Assembly (NCBI RefSeq): GCF_008087625.1
Contig: NZ_CP042997.1
Span: 1,426,001 to 1,490,000, forward strand
Source of the DNA: Aquisphaera giovannonii
Lineage (GTDB): Bacteria > Planctomycetota > Planctomycetia > Isosphaerales > Isosphaeraceae
Direction of reading: 5' to 3'
DNA: 64,000 nt
In this document: positions 9,701 through 18,413 of the stretch, one piece after another
How the letters are laid out: each line of letters starts with the position of its first letter
Numbering within the stretch: position 1 is the stretch's first letter
Position numbers and translations under genes: made by a program
The notes under the pieces: generated by a model
The model's database searches: none
What the model was told of the DNA's origin: nothing
Seen by the model: only the letters and a program-made list of their open reading frames with translations

Positions 9701-10458
9701 GGCTCGTCCACATCAGCCAGCTCGCCAACCGCTACATCAAGAGCCCGCACGACGTGGTGAGCGTCGGCGACGTGGTGACGGTCTGGGTGATGAGCGTGGA
9801 CCAGGAGCGGAAGCGCGTCAGCCTGACCATGGTCAAGCCCGGCACCGAACGCCAGCGGGGCGGCCAGGGGGGCCCGCGGCGAGGCGGCGGCGAGCCCCGC
9901 GAGGGCCAGGGGCAGGGCCAGGGGCGGCGCGACCGGGGTCGCGGGCCCAGGCCCAGCGGCTCGACCCTCACCGCGCCGCCGGTCGGCGCCGCGCCGATCA
10001 CCGCTCTGAATGAGGGGGCCCCGCGACGCGAGGGCCCGGGCGGATCGGATGCGGGCCATGGCGAGCGGCATGGGCACGGCCCGGGACCCGGCGGGCGGCC
10101 GCCCGGCCCCGGCCGGGGCGGGCAGGGTGCTCGCGGCGGGGCCTTCGGACGCAGCGGCGGCGGCCCCGGGCCGGGAAGGCCCGACACGAGGCCCCAGGCG
10201 CCCCGCCCCCCCGCGCGGCCGCCCCGGCCCAGCGCACCGCCGCCGCCGCTCTCCAAGGACGCGCTCGCCGGCAAGGCGCCGGTACGCTCGTTCGGCCAGC
10301 TCAAGCAGCTCTGGGAGGCCCGCGATTCGACGGATGGCGACCCGTCGGCCCCGCCGGGCACCAACCCGGCGGAGGCCCCGGAGGCCCCGCCGAGCTCCCA
10401 GGCCGAGACTCCGCCGCCCCCGCCGGGCGAAACTCCCCCGGACGCGCCCCAGGGCTGA
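6724..10458 (+). CDS. tex: Tex-family S1 RNA-binding protein with a large insertion in the YqgF domain
   Basis: A 1244-residue cytoplasmic protein; ordinary Tex is about 720-780. The Tex N-terminal helical region (about 1-190) is followed by a YqgF/RNase H-like domain starting near 325 (LAIDPGLRTGCKVAVLD). That domain is interrupted after ELIAEIIAEGTEF (about 404) by some 310 residues of Ala/Pro/Glu/His low complexity with EHSPAHEAA-type tandem units. It then resumes at LAYVIVNEAGASVYS (about 720) and RRLQDPLAELVKIEP. Helix-hairpin-helix motifs (LNSLTARRIVDRRKEKGRF) and a canonical S1 domain (about 959-1040, VVDFGAFVDVGLKDSGLVHIS) follow. About 200 residues of Arg/Gly- and Pro-rich tail end the protein. 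Tex proteins bind nucleic acid and contribute to transcription and RNA metabolism. Ribosome binding site is weak. Family assignment is secure. Confidence 0.92.
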   Translation: MDNPISVDLGRVAQDLQIRRVQVESVVQLLDEGNTVPFITRYRKERTGNLNEVVIHEIQVRVQRLRELAERKATILKAIEGQGKLNDELAAAIRAAENPKRLEDLYLPFKPKKRTKASDAREKGLEPLAARVWNRDETLTDLPAAAAEFVNPEKGLETPEKVLEGVGHILAEAISEMAAVRDAVRKVVWKTGKVVTSKGEVAEGQGLEYRDYFDYSEPLSQVPPHRVLAINRGDKEGPLKLRFEVSRPDLEAAFFHQLPLEGHPQAELFRASAIDALDRLIMPSMEREVRRDLTEAAERHAVDVFARNLRSLLLQPPIPRQAVLAIDPGLRTGCKVAVLDPQGNLLDQTVIYPHAPQNRRSEAKVTLKDLVGKHGVSVVAIGNGTACRETEELIAEIIAEGTEFSQQAEAGGAAPEAAAEHSPAHEAAAAEHSPAHEEAVAEHSPATATSEHAAPEPAAAEAHAEAPAGTTPEEPAPAAPEAAVAEPPSNGEAPHPAEPGADGDGHAPDASTTLGDESLPPILGGAPDTEPAEQEATAKAHDEPHHGDQPPQPEPAAEGSLTPPHLPEPNEPQHVEAVSEMVAEGSPVATPAPVEAGPEAAREPEPAAAEGGAHAPEAAGEPASDPSGGEPAPAPAAAEAAVESPDHEAHSEPAAADAGTPAEGAEAPAAQPASAATRGEGRRGGKDQNRSRGQRNRASSPPPPQTPPAPHPADRQLAQLAYVIVNEAGASVYSTSQVGREELPEFDATLRSAISIGRRLQDPLAELVKIEPQNIGVGLYQHDVNPKQLKETLDSVISSCVNFVGVDLNTASVPLLRHVSGLNSLTARRIVDRRKEKGRFNGREELLEVEGVGPASFTQAAGFLKVAGGTHPLDRTWVHPESYEAAAKLLERFGFTPDVVGQKERLPELHEKLAEVNTADLSRELGLGEPTLKDIIEALGRPERDPRDDLPKPIFKKGILKIEDLTPGMELKGTVLNVVDFGAFVDVGLKDSGLVHISQLANRYIKSPHDVVSVGDVVTVWVMSVDQERKRVSLTMVKPGTERQRGGQGGPRRGGGEPREGQGQGQGRRDRGRGPRPSGSTLTAPPVGAAPITALNEGAPRREGPGGSDAGHGERHGHGPGPGGRPPGPGRGGQGARGGAFGRSGGGPGPGRPDTRPQAPRPPARPPRPSAPPPPLSKDALAGKAPVRSFGQLKQLWEARDSTDGDPSAPPGTNPAEAPEAPPSSQAETPPPPPGETPPDAPQG

Positions 10459-10667
10459 TCGCCGCTCGCCCGCACCGGAGAACCAGGCCGGGGATGGCCC
10501 CACGGGACGAAGCCCGCCGCCGTCCCCTGCCCGGGTTGTCCCCGGCGGATAGAATAGCAAGACTCGCCCGCCCCAGGTGCCGGCGGTGGCCTGGCCTTCC
10601 TGGTGGATGATTCGATGTCCGCGATGGATGCGTGGACCTGCCCTCCCCTTGCCCGCATCGAGAGATC

Positions 10668-11879
10668 ATGGGACGTTTCGCCTGGCGCAACCTGCTGACC
10701 CGACCCCTGCGGACGATCCTCGCCCTCGTCGGCCTCTCCGTGCCGATCCTCGGCGTGATGGGCCTTTTCAGCGTCTCCGACGCCGTCCGCAACCTGGTGG
10801 GCGAGACCCTCAGCCGCATCGAGGGGTTGATGCTCACCCGCGAGAATGCGTTCAGCCCGGTCGTCAGCTCGCTCCCGGCCCGGCTGGCGGACGACCTGCG
10901 GAAGCTGCCGGGCGTCCGGGCCGTGGCCCCGGAGGTCTGGGGGATCGCGCCCCCCGTCGAGGGCCAGGGGCTGCTCGTCCGCGGCGTGCTCTCGAACAAG
11001 GGCATGGCGTCGCTCTTCGACCAGCCGGTGGTCTCCGGTCAGGACATCCCCTCCCATGAGAACCTCCGCAGCGCCGTCTTCCCGAGGGCCCTGAAGGAGA
11101 ACGGCGAGGGGCGGTTCCTCACCCAGGCCGACCGCGGCACGACCAACGTCGTGATCAGCCGGAAGCTCGCCCGCGACTTCCCCCGCGCCGACGGCAAGCC
11201 GCGTCAGCTCGGCGACACGCTCCGGATCGGCGACCGGACGTTCACGATCGTCGGCCTGTATGAGACGGGCTCCATGCTCCTGGACGTGGTCATCGTCATG
11301 GACATCGACACCGCGCGTCAGGTGGTCAACGTGGGCAAGGACACCGTCTCGAGCATCTACGTGGAGGGGACCGATACGGGGAACAACGACGCCCTCTCGG
11401 AGCGGATCGAGGAGGCGTTCCCGGGCGTGGACGCCCGCGGGATGAACGAGGTCCAGGCCAACTTCGGCAACCTCATGGGGCACGTCGACCGGCTCCTCAT
11501 GCTGGTCGTCAGCCTCGCGCTCGTGGTCGGCATCGTGGGCATCATCAACACGATGCTGATGAGCACGACCGAGCGGTTCACGGAGTTCGGCGTGCTGCGG
11601 ACCAACGGCTGGTCGGAGGGGAACATCCTGACGCTGGTGACGCTGGAGAGCGCCTTCCTCGGGCTGCTCTCCGGGCTGGTCGGGTGCGCCCTCGCCCTCG
11701 CCGGCACGGGGATCATCAACCGGTTCCTCAGCGGGGGCGTCCACCTGGGGGTCACGCCGGCGATGCTCGCCATGGGGATGGCCCTGTCGGTTGTCATGGG
11801 GACGCTCGGAGGCCTCTATCCCGCCTGGCGGGCGGCCCGGCTCGTGCCCATGGAGGCGATCCGGATCGGGTCACACTGA
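10668..11879 (+). CDS. MacB/FtsX-type ABC transporter permease
   Basis: A 403-residue inner-membrane permease. ATG 10668 places the first transmembrane helix directly after RNLLTRPLRT, as usual for the family; a GTG at 10632 would add 12 unlikely residues. One N-terminal helix (about 10-35) is followed by an extracytoplasmic MacB-like domain (about 40-270, with VVISRKLARDF and FTIVGLYETG). Three C-terminal helices carry MLVVSLALVVGIVGIINTML, LESAFLGLLSGLVGCALALA and MGMALSVVMGTLGGLYPAWRAARL. The last is the classic FtsX-domain ending. The ATPase gene follows 9 nt later, so the two form one transporter. Members of this class extract lipoproteins or lipids, or export macrolides and peptides; the substrate is not evident. 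Confidence 0.9.
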   Translation: MGRFAWRNLLTRPLRTILALVGLSVPILGVMGLFSVSDAVRNLVGETLSRIEGLMLTRENAFSPVVSSLPARLADDLRKLPGVRAVAPEVWGIAPPVEGQGLLVRGVLSNKGMASLFDQPVVSGQDIPSHENLRSAVFPRALKENGEGRFLTQADRGTTNVVISRKLARDFPRADGKPRQLGDTLRIGDRTFTIVGLYETGSMLLDVVIVMDIDTARQVVNVGKDTVSSIYVEGTDTGNNDALSERIEEAFPGVDARGMNEVQANFGNLMGHVDRLLMLVVSLALVVGIVGIINTMLMSTTERFTEFGVLRTNGWSEGNILTLVTLESAFLGLLSGLVGCALALAGTGIINRFLSGGVHLGVTPAMLAMGMALSVVMGTLGGLYPAWRAARLVPMEAIRIGSH

Positions 11880-11888
11880 GGTCTGACG

Positions 11889-12653
11889 ATGATCGACGTG
11901 GTCGGAGTCTGGAAGTCGTATCGCAGCGGCTCTCGCATGGTGGACGCCCTGCGCGGGGTCGATTGCCACGTCGATCGCGGCCGGTTCGCCTTCATCGTCG
12001 GCCCCAGCGGGTCCGGCAAGAGCACCCTGCTCTACATGCTGGGGGCCCTCGACCGCCCGACGTCCGGCAAGATCGTCGTGGACGGCCAGGACCTGACGAC
12101 GATGTCCGAGTCGTCGCAGAACGCCTACCGCCGCGAGCAGATCGGCTTCATCTTCCAGTCGTTCAACCTGATCAGCAACCTGTCGGCGCTCGAGAACGTG
12201 CTGGTCCCGTTCCTGCCCCGGGGCGTGACCCCGGAGCAGCGGGACCGCGCCGCCGACCTGCTGACCCGGACCGGCCTGGGGATGCGGCTGGACCATCGCC
12301 CCTACCAGCTCTCCGGCGGCGAGCAGCAGCGGGTCGCCATCGCGCGGGCCCTCGTGAAGGACCCGATCCTCGTCCTCGCCGACGAGCCGACCGGCGAGCT
12401 CGACTCCAAGGCCGGCGACGAGATCTACCGGATCCTGCGCTCGATGCAGGAGACGTCGAAGACGACGCTGGTGGTGGTGACCCACGACCGCCGCTTCATC
12501 ACCCCGGATGACCTCGTCCTGGAGATCCAGGACGGCCGGCTCGTCGGCCAGCCGGGCCCGGCCGAAGGGGGCGGCGACGGCGACGCGGGGGCCCGGGGCC
12601 ACGCCAACGGCGTCGCCGCGGGCGCCGAGCCGCGGGTCAGAACGCCAGAATGA
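11889..12653 (+). CDS. LolD/MacB-type ABC transporter ATP-binding protein
   Basis: A 254-residue nucleotide-binding subunit for the preceding permease. Walker A is GPSGSGKS (about 39-46), the Q-loop is IFQSFN, the signature is LSGGEQQ, Walker B is ILVLADEP, and the switch histidine is in VVVTHDRR. The C-terminus after EIQDGRLVG is a Gly/Ala-rich tail of about 30 residues. The last 17 nt overlap the 3' end of the oxidoreductase gene on the other strand. Energises the permease at the cytoplasmic face. Confidence 0.93.
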   Translation: MIDVVGVWKSYRSGSRMVDALRGVDCHVDRGRFAFIVGPSGSGKSTLLYMLGALDRPTSGKIVVDGQDLTTMSESSQNAYRREQIGFIFQSFNLISNLSALENVLVPFLPRGVTPEQRDRAADLLTRTGLGMRLDHRPYQLSGGEQQRVAIARALVKDPILVLADEPTGELDSKAGDEIYRILRSMQETSKTTLVVVTHDRRFITPDDLVLEIQDGRLVGQPGPAEGGGDGDAGARGHANGVAAGAEPRVRTPE

Positions 12654-13620
12654 CCTTGCCGAACGAGCCGTCGGACGCCATCCGCTCGTGGGCCTCCCGG
12701 ACCCGCCCGGCCGGGAAGGCGGAGTCCACGACCGGGCGGACGAGCCCGCGCCCCAGCCACGGGACGACCTGATCCGCGAAGAGGCGGGTCGCCGCGATCT
12801 TCTCCTCGAGCGGCCGGCTGCGGAGCGTCGTGCCGACGATCGTCAGCCGCTTCGCGAGCATCGCCTGGAGGTCCAGCGGGGCCTCGCGGCCGGCGAGCAG
12901 GCCGACCAGCACGAGGTGCCCGCGCGTCCGCAGGGCCTTCAGGTTGTCCGCCAGCACCTTGCCGCCCAGGAGGTCGAGGACGACGTGGACCCCCTCGCCG
13001 CCGGTCTTCTCCCTGATGATCGCGGCGAAATCCTCGCGGGACGTGTCGATGCCGACGTCCAGGCCCAGCGGCCTCGCCCGCTCGAGCTTGGCCGCGGTCC
13101 GCGACGTGCCGAAGACGGTGCAGCCCATCGCGCGGGCGACCTGCACCGCGGCCGTGCCCACGCCGCTGCCCGCCGCGTGGACGAGCACCCGCTGGCCGGG
13201 CAGGAGCCGCCCCCGCGTGATCAGGGCGTCGTGCGCGGTGAGGAAGACCTCCGGGACCGCCGCGGCCTGCTCCATGTCCAGGTTCGACGGGATGGGCACC
13301 GCCATCCGCTCCTGGACGACCAGGTACTCCGCCTGCGCGCCGCCGCCGACGATGCCGAAGACGCGGTCGCCCTCCTTCAGCGGCCCCGTGACGTCGGGCC
13401 CGAGGGCATCCACCTCCCCGGCGAATTCCATCCCCGGGATGTCCGCCGGCACGCCCGCCGGCGCCGGGTAGTGCCCGCGCGTCTGGAGCAGGTCCGCCCG
13501 GTTCAGCCCGGCGGCCCGGACCCGGACGCGGACCTGGTCCCCGCGCGGCTCCGGGGTCGGCACCTCGCGGAGCTCCAGGACCTCCGGCCCCCCGACGCCC
13601 GCGATCACGATGGCCTTCAT
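12637..13620 (-). CDS. Zinc-independent NAD(P)H:quinone oxidoreductase (MDR superfamily, PIG3-like)
   Basis: A 327-residue cytosolic enzyme starting at ATG 13620 (MKAIVIAGVGGPEVLEL), the conserved start of the quinone reductase branch of medium-chain dehydrogenases; the seven upstream in-frame residues are not typical. GroES-like N-terminal half (AAGLNRADLLQTRGHYP, PGMEFAGEV), then a Rossmann fold with VHAAGSGVGTAAVQVARAMG. The zinc ligands of alcohol dehydrogenases are absent, as in PIG3/TP53I3 relatives. Expected reaction: NAD(P)H-dependent reduction of quinones or other electrophiles. It is convergent with the ABC genes and carries a shared upstream element (13664-13705). Confidence 0.9.
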   Translation of the reverse strand: MKAIVIAGVGGPEVLELREVPTPEPRGDQVRVRVRAAGLNRADLLQTRGHYPAPAGVPADIPGMEFAGEVDALGPDVTGPLKEGDRVFGIVGGGAQAEYLVVQERMAVPIPSNLDMEQAAAVPEVFLTAHDALITRGRLLPGQRVLVHAAGSGVGTAAVQVARAMGCTVFGTSRTAAKLERARPLGLDVGIDTSREDFAAIIREKTGGEGVHVVLDLLGGKVLADNLKALRTRGHLVLVGLLAGREAPLDLQAMLAKRLTIVGTTLRSRPLEEKIAATRLFADQVVPWLGRGLVRPVVDSAFPAGRVREAHERMASDGSFGKVILAF

Positions 13621-13663
13621 GACGAATCCGTCCCTCCGCAAGAGATCCGATACCGGGCCCGGC

Positions 13664-13705
13664 CCCCATCCTAAGGCGCCCGCCTTCCCCGCCGGAAGGG
13701 GGTGG
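13664..13705 (-). promoter_or_regulatory. Upstream element shared with the FG-GAP gene
   Basis: About 41 bp here and at 22706-22745 are nearly identical, including CCATCCTAAGGCG and CTTCCCCGCCGGAAGGGGG. Both lie 40-120 nt upstream of an unrelated minus-strand gene. On the minus strand the block reads CTTCCGGCGGGGAAG followed by GCCTTAGGATGG, so TAGGAT could be a -10 box and the CTTCC/GGAAG arms a small hairpin or operator. Shared promoter and dispersed repeat are both possible. Confidence 0.4.
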
Positions 13706-13943
13706 GCGGGCCGGGCGTGCGACGCCGACGTCCCATCCCGGGGCGGGCGGGGCTCCGGCCGCGGCCTTGGAGTGGTTTCCGGCCGCCGGGAGTGGTACGA
13801 TGGAGGGACCTTTCAGGCGCGACCGGAGTCGGAGTCCTCCGGCGGGCATCGAGCGAATCCGATCGGTGCGCCCCGGCGCGTTGGTTTGGGATGCCGGCGG
13901 CCGCGAGGGGCGGCACGCGGATCGGGATGGGCATCGGGACCAG

Positions 13944-16900
13944 ATGAAGAATAAGTCCAACGGCGGGCCCGCGGCGGCCCAGGGCCCCGGTACCCCGGGC
14001 GCCGCGACCGACCTCGACCAGATCCGCGCGGTCGCCGACTTCATCCCGCAGCTCGCGTGGTCCTGCCTCCCGGACGGGCGCTGCGACTACCTGAACTCCC
14101 GCTGGGTCGAGTACACGGGCGTCCCCGAGGAGCGGCACCACGGCCTCGGGTGGCTCGACGCCGTCCACCCGGAGGACAGGGACCGGAGCCGCCGCGTCTG
14201 GGAGGCCTACATCGCGGGCGAGGGCGAGTACGACGTCGATTATCGCCTCCGCCGGCACGACGGCGCCTACCGGTGGTTCAAGGCCCGCGGCCACCTCGTC
14301 CGCTCCCGCGAAGGGGAGCCGGTGCGGGTCCTCGGGACGACGACGGACGTCGACGACCATCGACGGGTCGAGGAGCGCCTGGAGGCCGCGCTCGCGGCGT
14401 CCGGCACCGGGACCTTCCGCTGGGACATACGGACCAACGCCCTCGACTGGGACGAGCAGCTCGACCGGCTCTTCGGCCTCGAGCCGGGGCGGACGGTCCG
14501 GTCGCTCGACGGGTTCATCGGGCTCGTGCACCCGGGCGACCGGGCGCAGGTCCTCGAGCGGTGCCGGCGTTGCAAGGAGGAGGGGGCCGATTTCGCGATG
14601 GAATTCCGGGTCGTCTGGCCGGACGGCTCCGTCCGCTGGCTCGACGACCGCGGGCGGACGTTCCGGGACCAGGACGGGCGCCCGGAGTACGTGACCGGCG
14701 CCTGCGTCGACGTCACGGAGCGGAGGCGTTCCGACGAGCGGTCCGAGTTCATCCGCCAGGCCAGCGGGGTCGGTTTCTGGTATTGCGACCTCCCGTTCGA
14801 CGAGCTCGAGTGGGACGAGCGGGTCAGGGAGCACTTCTACATCCCGCCCGACGCCCGGGTCACGATGGACACGTTCTACGGGCGCCTCCACCCGGACGAC
14901 CGGGCGCCGACCCGGGAGGCCATCGAGCGGTCCATCGCCGGCCGCACCCAGTACGACGTCCACTACCGCACGGTGGACCCCGCGACCCACGCCGAGCGAT
15001 GGGTGCGCGCGATCGGCCGGACCTACTACGGGCCGGACGGGATGCCGCGGAGGTTCGACGGGTTGACCCTCGACGTGACGGACCGCATGCGGGCCAACGA
15101 GGAGCTGCGGGCGAGCGAGGAGCGGTTCCGGGCGTTCATGGACCACAGCCCGGCGGCCGGCTGGGTGACCGACGCGGACGGCCGAATCCAGTACGTGAGC
15201 GCCAGCTACGCCAGGCTCTTCAAGATGCCCGACCGGGCTCCGATCGGGGCCCTGCCCGCGGACCTCTATCCGGCGGAGTTCGCGGACGAGGCCGTGCGGA
15301 ACACCCGGGCCGTCGCGGATTCCGGGCGGCCGCGGGAGAGCCTCGAGCGGTGCCCCCGGCCGGACGGGTCGGTCGGCGAATTCCTCGTCTACAAGTTCCC
15401 GCTCCCGGGCGGCCGGATCGGCGGCGTCGCCGTGGACATCACCGAACGGCTCCGCGCCGAGGAGGCGCTCCGCGAGGCCGAGGCCACGCTCAGGGCGTTC
15501 TTCGACGCGTCCCCGGTCATGATGGGCCTCGTCGAGCTCCCGGAGGACGGCGACATCCTCCACCTCTACGACGACGCGGCGGCGTGCCAGTTCTTCGGGG
15601 TGGGGCCGGGCGGGACGGCCGGCCGCCGGGCGAGCGAGCTCGGGGCCCCCCCCTCGACGATCGCCGAATGGCGGGCCCGCTATCTCCAGAGCGATTCGGC
15701 CCGCCAGCCCGTCCGGTTCGACTACGAGCACGACTCCCCGGGCGGCCGCCGCTGGCTCTCCTGCGTCGTGGCCCCGCTCGGGGCCGGGGCGGCGGGGCGG
15801 CCGCGGTTCAGCTACGTGGCGGAGGACGTGACCGAGCGGAAGCGCGCCGAGGAGGCGCTCCGCGAGGCCGACCGCCGCAAGGACGAATTCCTGGCGCTGC
15901 TCGCCCACGAGCTCAGGAACCCGCTCGCCCCGCTCCGCAACGGCCTCCAGGTGCTCCGGCTCGCCGGCGAGAACGCCGAGGCGTCGCGGAAGGCCCGGGA
16001 GATGATGGAGCGGCAGCTCGGCCACATGGTGCGGCTGATCGACGACCTGATGGACGTCTCCCGGATCAGCCGGAACAAGATGGAGCTGAGGCGGGGCAAG
16101 GTCCCGCTCGCCGACGTGGTGAGCGCGGCGGTGGAGACCGCCCGCCCGGCGCTCGACCAGGCGGGGCACGAGTTCCGCGTCGCCCTCCCGCCGGAGCCCG
16201 TGTACCTCGACGCCGACCTCACCCGGCTGGCCCAGGTCTTCGCGAACCTGCTCACGAACGCGGCGAAGTATACGGAGCCGGGCGGGCGCGTGACCTTGGC
16301 GGCGGAGGTCCGGGATGGGGACGTCTCGGTGGAGGTGAGCGACAGCGGGATCGGCATCCCCGCGGAGTCCCTCCCGCGGATCTTCGACATGTTCAGCCAG
16401 GTCGACCGCTCGATCGAGCGCAAGGCGGGCGGGCTCGGCATCGGCCTCGCCCTCGTGAAGGGCCTCGTCGAGATGCACGGCGGGGGCGTGACCGCGCGGA
16501 GCGGCGGGCCGGGCCGGGGGAGCGCCTTCACGGTGACGCTCCCCGTCATCGGCGGGCCGCGGGAGCGGGCCGCGGCCGAGGGGCAGGCGACGCCGGGCCG
16601 CATGGGGCCCGGGCGCCGGATCCTGGTGGTCGACGACAACCGGGACTCGGCGGGCTCGATGGCCGAGATGCTGAGCCTGCTCGGGCACGAGGTGCGGCAG
16701 GCGCACGACGGGCTGGAGGCCGTGGAGGCGGCGCGGGCGTTCCGCCCGGATCTCGTCCTGATGGACGTCGGCATGCCGCGGATCAACGGCTACGAGGCGA
16801 CGCGGCGCATCCGGGCGATCCCGTCGGAGAAGTCCCCGACGATCGTCGCGCTCACCGGCTGGGGACAGGAGGGGGACCGGGCCCGGTCCCAGGCCGCGGG

Positions 16901-16976
16901 GTGCGACGGCCACCTCGTGAAGCCGGTCGACTGGAAGGACCTCTCCCCCTACGTCGACCGGCCGACCGACGGCTAG
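13944..16976 (+). CDS. Hybrid sensor histidine kinase with five PAS domains and a receiver
   Basis: About 1010 residues from ATG 13944, the first Met near the start of domain homology. Five PAS/PAC modules occupy roughly residues 20-140, 145-260, 267-385, 390-505 and 510-630, the last two in diverged form. HisKA follows with the phosphoacceptor His655 in LLAHELRNPLAP. The ATPase domain (about 755-870) has NLLTNAAKYT and VSDSGIGIP. A C-terminal receiver (about 890-1005) has ILVVDDN, phosphoacceptor Asp941 in VLMDVGMP, and the conserved Lys in GHLVKPVD. No transmembrane segment was seen, so it is probably a cytoplasmic sensor of redox, light or small ligands. No response regulator gene is adjacent, which makes it an orphan hybrid kinase. 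Confidence 0.92.
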   Translation: MKNKSNGGPAAAQGPGTPGAATDLDQIRAVADFIPQLAWSCLPDGRCDYLNSRWVEYTGVPEERHHGLGWLDAVHPEDRDRSRRVWEAYIAGEGEYDVDYRLRRHDGAYRWFKARGHLVRSREGEPVRVLGTTTDVDDHRRVEERLEAALAASGTGTFRWDIRTNALDWDEQLDRLFGLEPGRTVRSLDGFIGLVHPGDRAQVLERCRRCKEEGADFAMEFRVVWPDGSVRWLDDRGRTFRDQDGRPEYVTGACVDVTERRRSDERSEFIRQASGVGFWYCDLPFDELEWDERVREHFYIPPDARVTMDTFYGRLHPDDRAPTREAIERSIAGRTQYDVHYRTVDPATHAERWVRAIGRTYYGPDGMPRRFDGLTLDVTDRMRANEELRASEERFRAFMDHSPAAGWVTDADGRIQYVSASYARLFKMPDRAPIGALPADLYPAEFADEAVRNTRAVADSGRPRESLERCPRPDGSVGEFLVYKFPLPGGRIGGVAVDITERLRAEEALREAEATLRAFFDASPVMMGLVELPEDGDILHLYDDAAACQFFGVGPGGTAGRRASELGAPPSTIAEWRARYLQSDSARQPVRFDYEHDSPGGRRWLSCVVAPLGAGAAGRPRFSYVAEDVTERKRAEEALREADRRKDEFLALLAHELRNPLAPLRNGLQVLRLAGENAEASRKAREMMERQLGHMVRLIDDLMDVSRISRNKMELRRGKVPLADVVSAAVETARPALDQAGHEFRVALPPEPVYLDADLTRLAQVFANLLTNAAKYTEPGGRVTLAAEVRDGDVSVEVSDSGIGIPAESLPRIFDMFSQVDRSIERKAGGLGIGLALVKGLVEMHGGGVTARSGGPGRGSAFTVTLPVIGGPRERAAAEGQATPGRMGPGRRILVVDDNRDSAGSMAEMLSLLGHEVRQAHDGLEAVEAARAFRPDLVLMDVGMPRINGYEATRRIRAIPSEKSPTIVALTGWGQEGDRARSQAAGCDGHLVKPVDWKDLSPYVDRPTDG

Positions 16977-17281
16977 CGGCCCGGCCCCCCGGGGCGACGG
17001 CGGCATCCGGATGGACATCGGGCCCTCTCCGGGGCGTGCGCCGTCCCTCGCCGGTCCCCGCCCCGGGACGTCGCCGCGGCCCTCGCGCCCGCACGCGACC
17101 ATCGCCGCCCCGGGTGCCGGACGGAGGTTTATTGCTTGAAAAGGCTGTATTTCCGTCCTGGCCGGATCTGAACAAAATTAGAAAGGCGTGAGTCCGCTGA
17201 GCCGGTGCGTTTCCGGCTTTAAAATGCGGTTTGTGCACGACGGATTCGGCCCGATGTCCGGCCTCGCTTCGCGATCCGGCG
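16977..17281. other. Intergenic region with a weak terminator-like hairpin
   Basis: Between the convergent kinase and glycosyltransferase genes. AGCCGG (17200-17205) pairs with CCGGCT (17213-17218) followed by TTTAAAA, a weak intrinsic terminator for the plus strand 224 nt past the kinase stop. The stretch 17130-17230 is clearly richer in A/T than its surroundings. No gene seen. Confidence 0.35.
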
Positions 17282-18253
17282 TCAGGCCGGGCTGCCGATG
17301 ATCCGGCCGATCCCGACCCGGGCGGCCAGGCGACGGGTGAGCTGCTTGCGGTCGAACTGCTCGCGGCGGTACTCCTCGAACGGGATTTCGCGGGCGGGCA
17401 GGTCGGGCGGCGGCCCGGCGTCGAAGAGGCCGGCCGCGACCATCTGGGGGATCCAGTGCTTGGCCCTGCCGCCGCCGTGGAAGCACTTCAGCCCGCGCAG
17501 GTCCTCGCGGGCGACGATGGCCAGGCCGTTGGCCCGCAGGAGCTGCATCCGCAACCGCTTCCACGGGGTGTTCTGCCAGCAGAACCAGAGTCGGGGGTCC
17601 AGGTAGGAGCCGCCGACGCGCATGGCGAGCGCCGCCCAGACGATCGATTCGACGTGCGGGCAACGGGCGGGGAGGTCCGCCCCGCCGAGCCGGCCGATCA
17701 GGTCGTCGATCCAGCGCCAGTCGAGGCTGTTGGTCGCCTGGCAGATCCCGATGTCGGTGTGGTCTGCCATCCGGACGCCCCGGTCGAAGGCGCGGCGGAC
17801 CACCTCCGGGGGGTACAGGCAGTTGGGCCGCTGCCACATCAATCGCAGGCCGGCGCGGGGCGTGGGCTCGAACCGGAACGGGGCCGGGAAGTAGACGTCG
17901 GGGTCGAGGATGATCATCTCCCGGCCCTCCTCGACGAACAGCGGAGGGTCGGTCACCTTCCGCCAGCAGGGATGGCCCCGGCGGAACTCGCGGACGTGCT
18001 CCAGGCCGCGGAAGCGGTCGTCGGCCCGGGCGTCGGCATCCGCCTGGTCGTAGACGGCCCAGCGATGGCGGGAGCCCTCGGCGATCGGCCCCATCACGTC
18101 GGCCAGGCGCGACTTGTCCCCCGGGCGGTCGGTGATCAGCGCCAGGTCCATCGGCTCCGTCGCGTGGCGGACCAGGCTCTCCAGGCACGTGCCGGCATAC
18201 GGCAACGAGCTCGGGCTGAGCACCATGAGAACCGGACGGAAGTCGATGGCCAT
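17282..18253 (-). CDS. Glycosyltransferase-like protein (GT-A fold, DxD motif)
   Basis: A 323-residue protein starting at ATG 18253 with GGGAGG upstream on the minus strand. The N-terminal half reads like a nucleotide-sugar-binding fold (FRPVLMVLSPSSLPYAGTCL, LALITDRPG), and MIILDPDVYFPAP (about residues 115-127) contains a DxD-type metal/nucleotide-sugar motif. WQRPNCLYPPEV, HTDIGICQATNSLDW and KCFHGGGRAKHW follow, similar to planctomycete sugar transferases. No signal peptide or membrane segment. It probably transfers a sugar to a cell-envelope acceptor, but donor and acceptor are unknown. Not part of an operon. Confidence 0.6.
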   Translation of the reverse strand: MAIDFRPVLMVLSPSSLPYAGTCLESLVRHATEPMDLALITDRPGDKSRLADVMGPIAEGSRHRWAVYDQADADARADDRFRGLEHVREFRRGHPCWRKVTDPPLFVEEGREMIILDPDVYFPAPFRFEPTPRAGLRLMWQRPNCLYPPEVVRRAFDRGVRMADHTDIGICQATNSLDWRWIDDLIGRLGGADLPARCPHVESIVWAALAMRVGGSYLDPRLWFCWQNTPWKRLRMQLLRANGLAIVAREDLRGLKCFHGGGRAKHWIPQMVAAGLFDAGPPPDLPAREIPFEEYRREQFDRKQLTRRLAARVGIGRIIGSPA

Positions 18254-18413
18254 CGGCCCTCCCTATCGCCCTTGGACTGACCGGCCCGGGACGACCGCCC
18301 CGTCGGCCGGCCCTGCGAGCCACGCCCGTCGCCTCGCGCTTCATCGGGAGACGGAGCGGATGTTGACCAACCCGCACGGCGTCGCAGAAGTGAGATTTCG
18401 TTAATGATTATGC

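Noticed and set aside
10536-10555. Promoter TTGTCC ... TAGAAT ahead of the ABC permease
   Set aside because: The spacer is only 8 nt, far too short for a -35/-10 pair. TAGAAT alone is weak evidence.
6697-10560. An open frame of 1,287 codons on the minus strand opposite the Tex-like gene
   Set aside because: It is Arg/Gly/Ala/Val-rich without domains and exists only because of codon bias in a GC-rich genome. The plus-strand Tex has clear domains.
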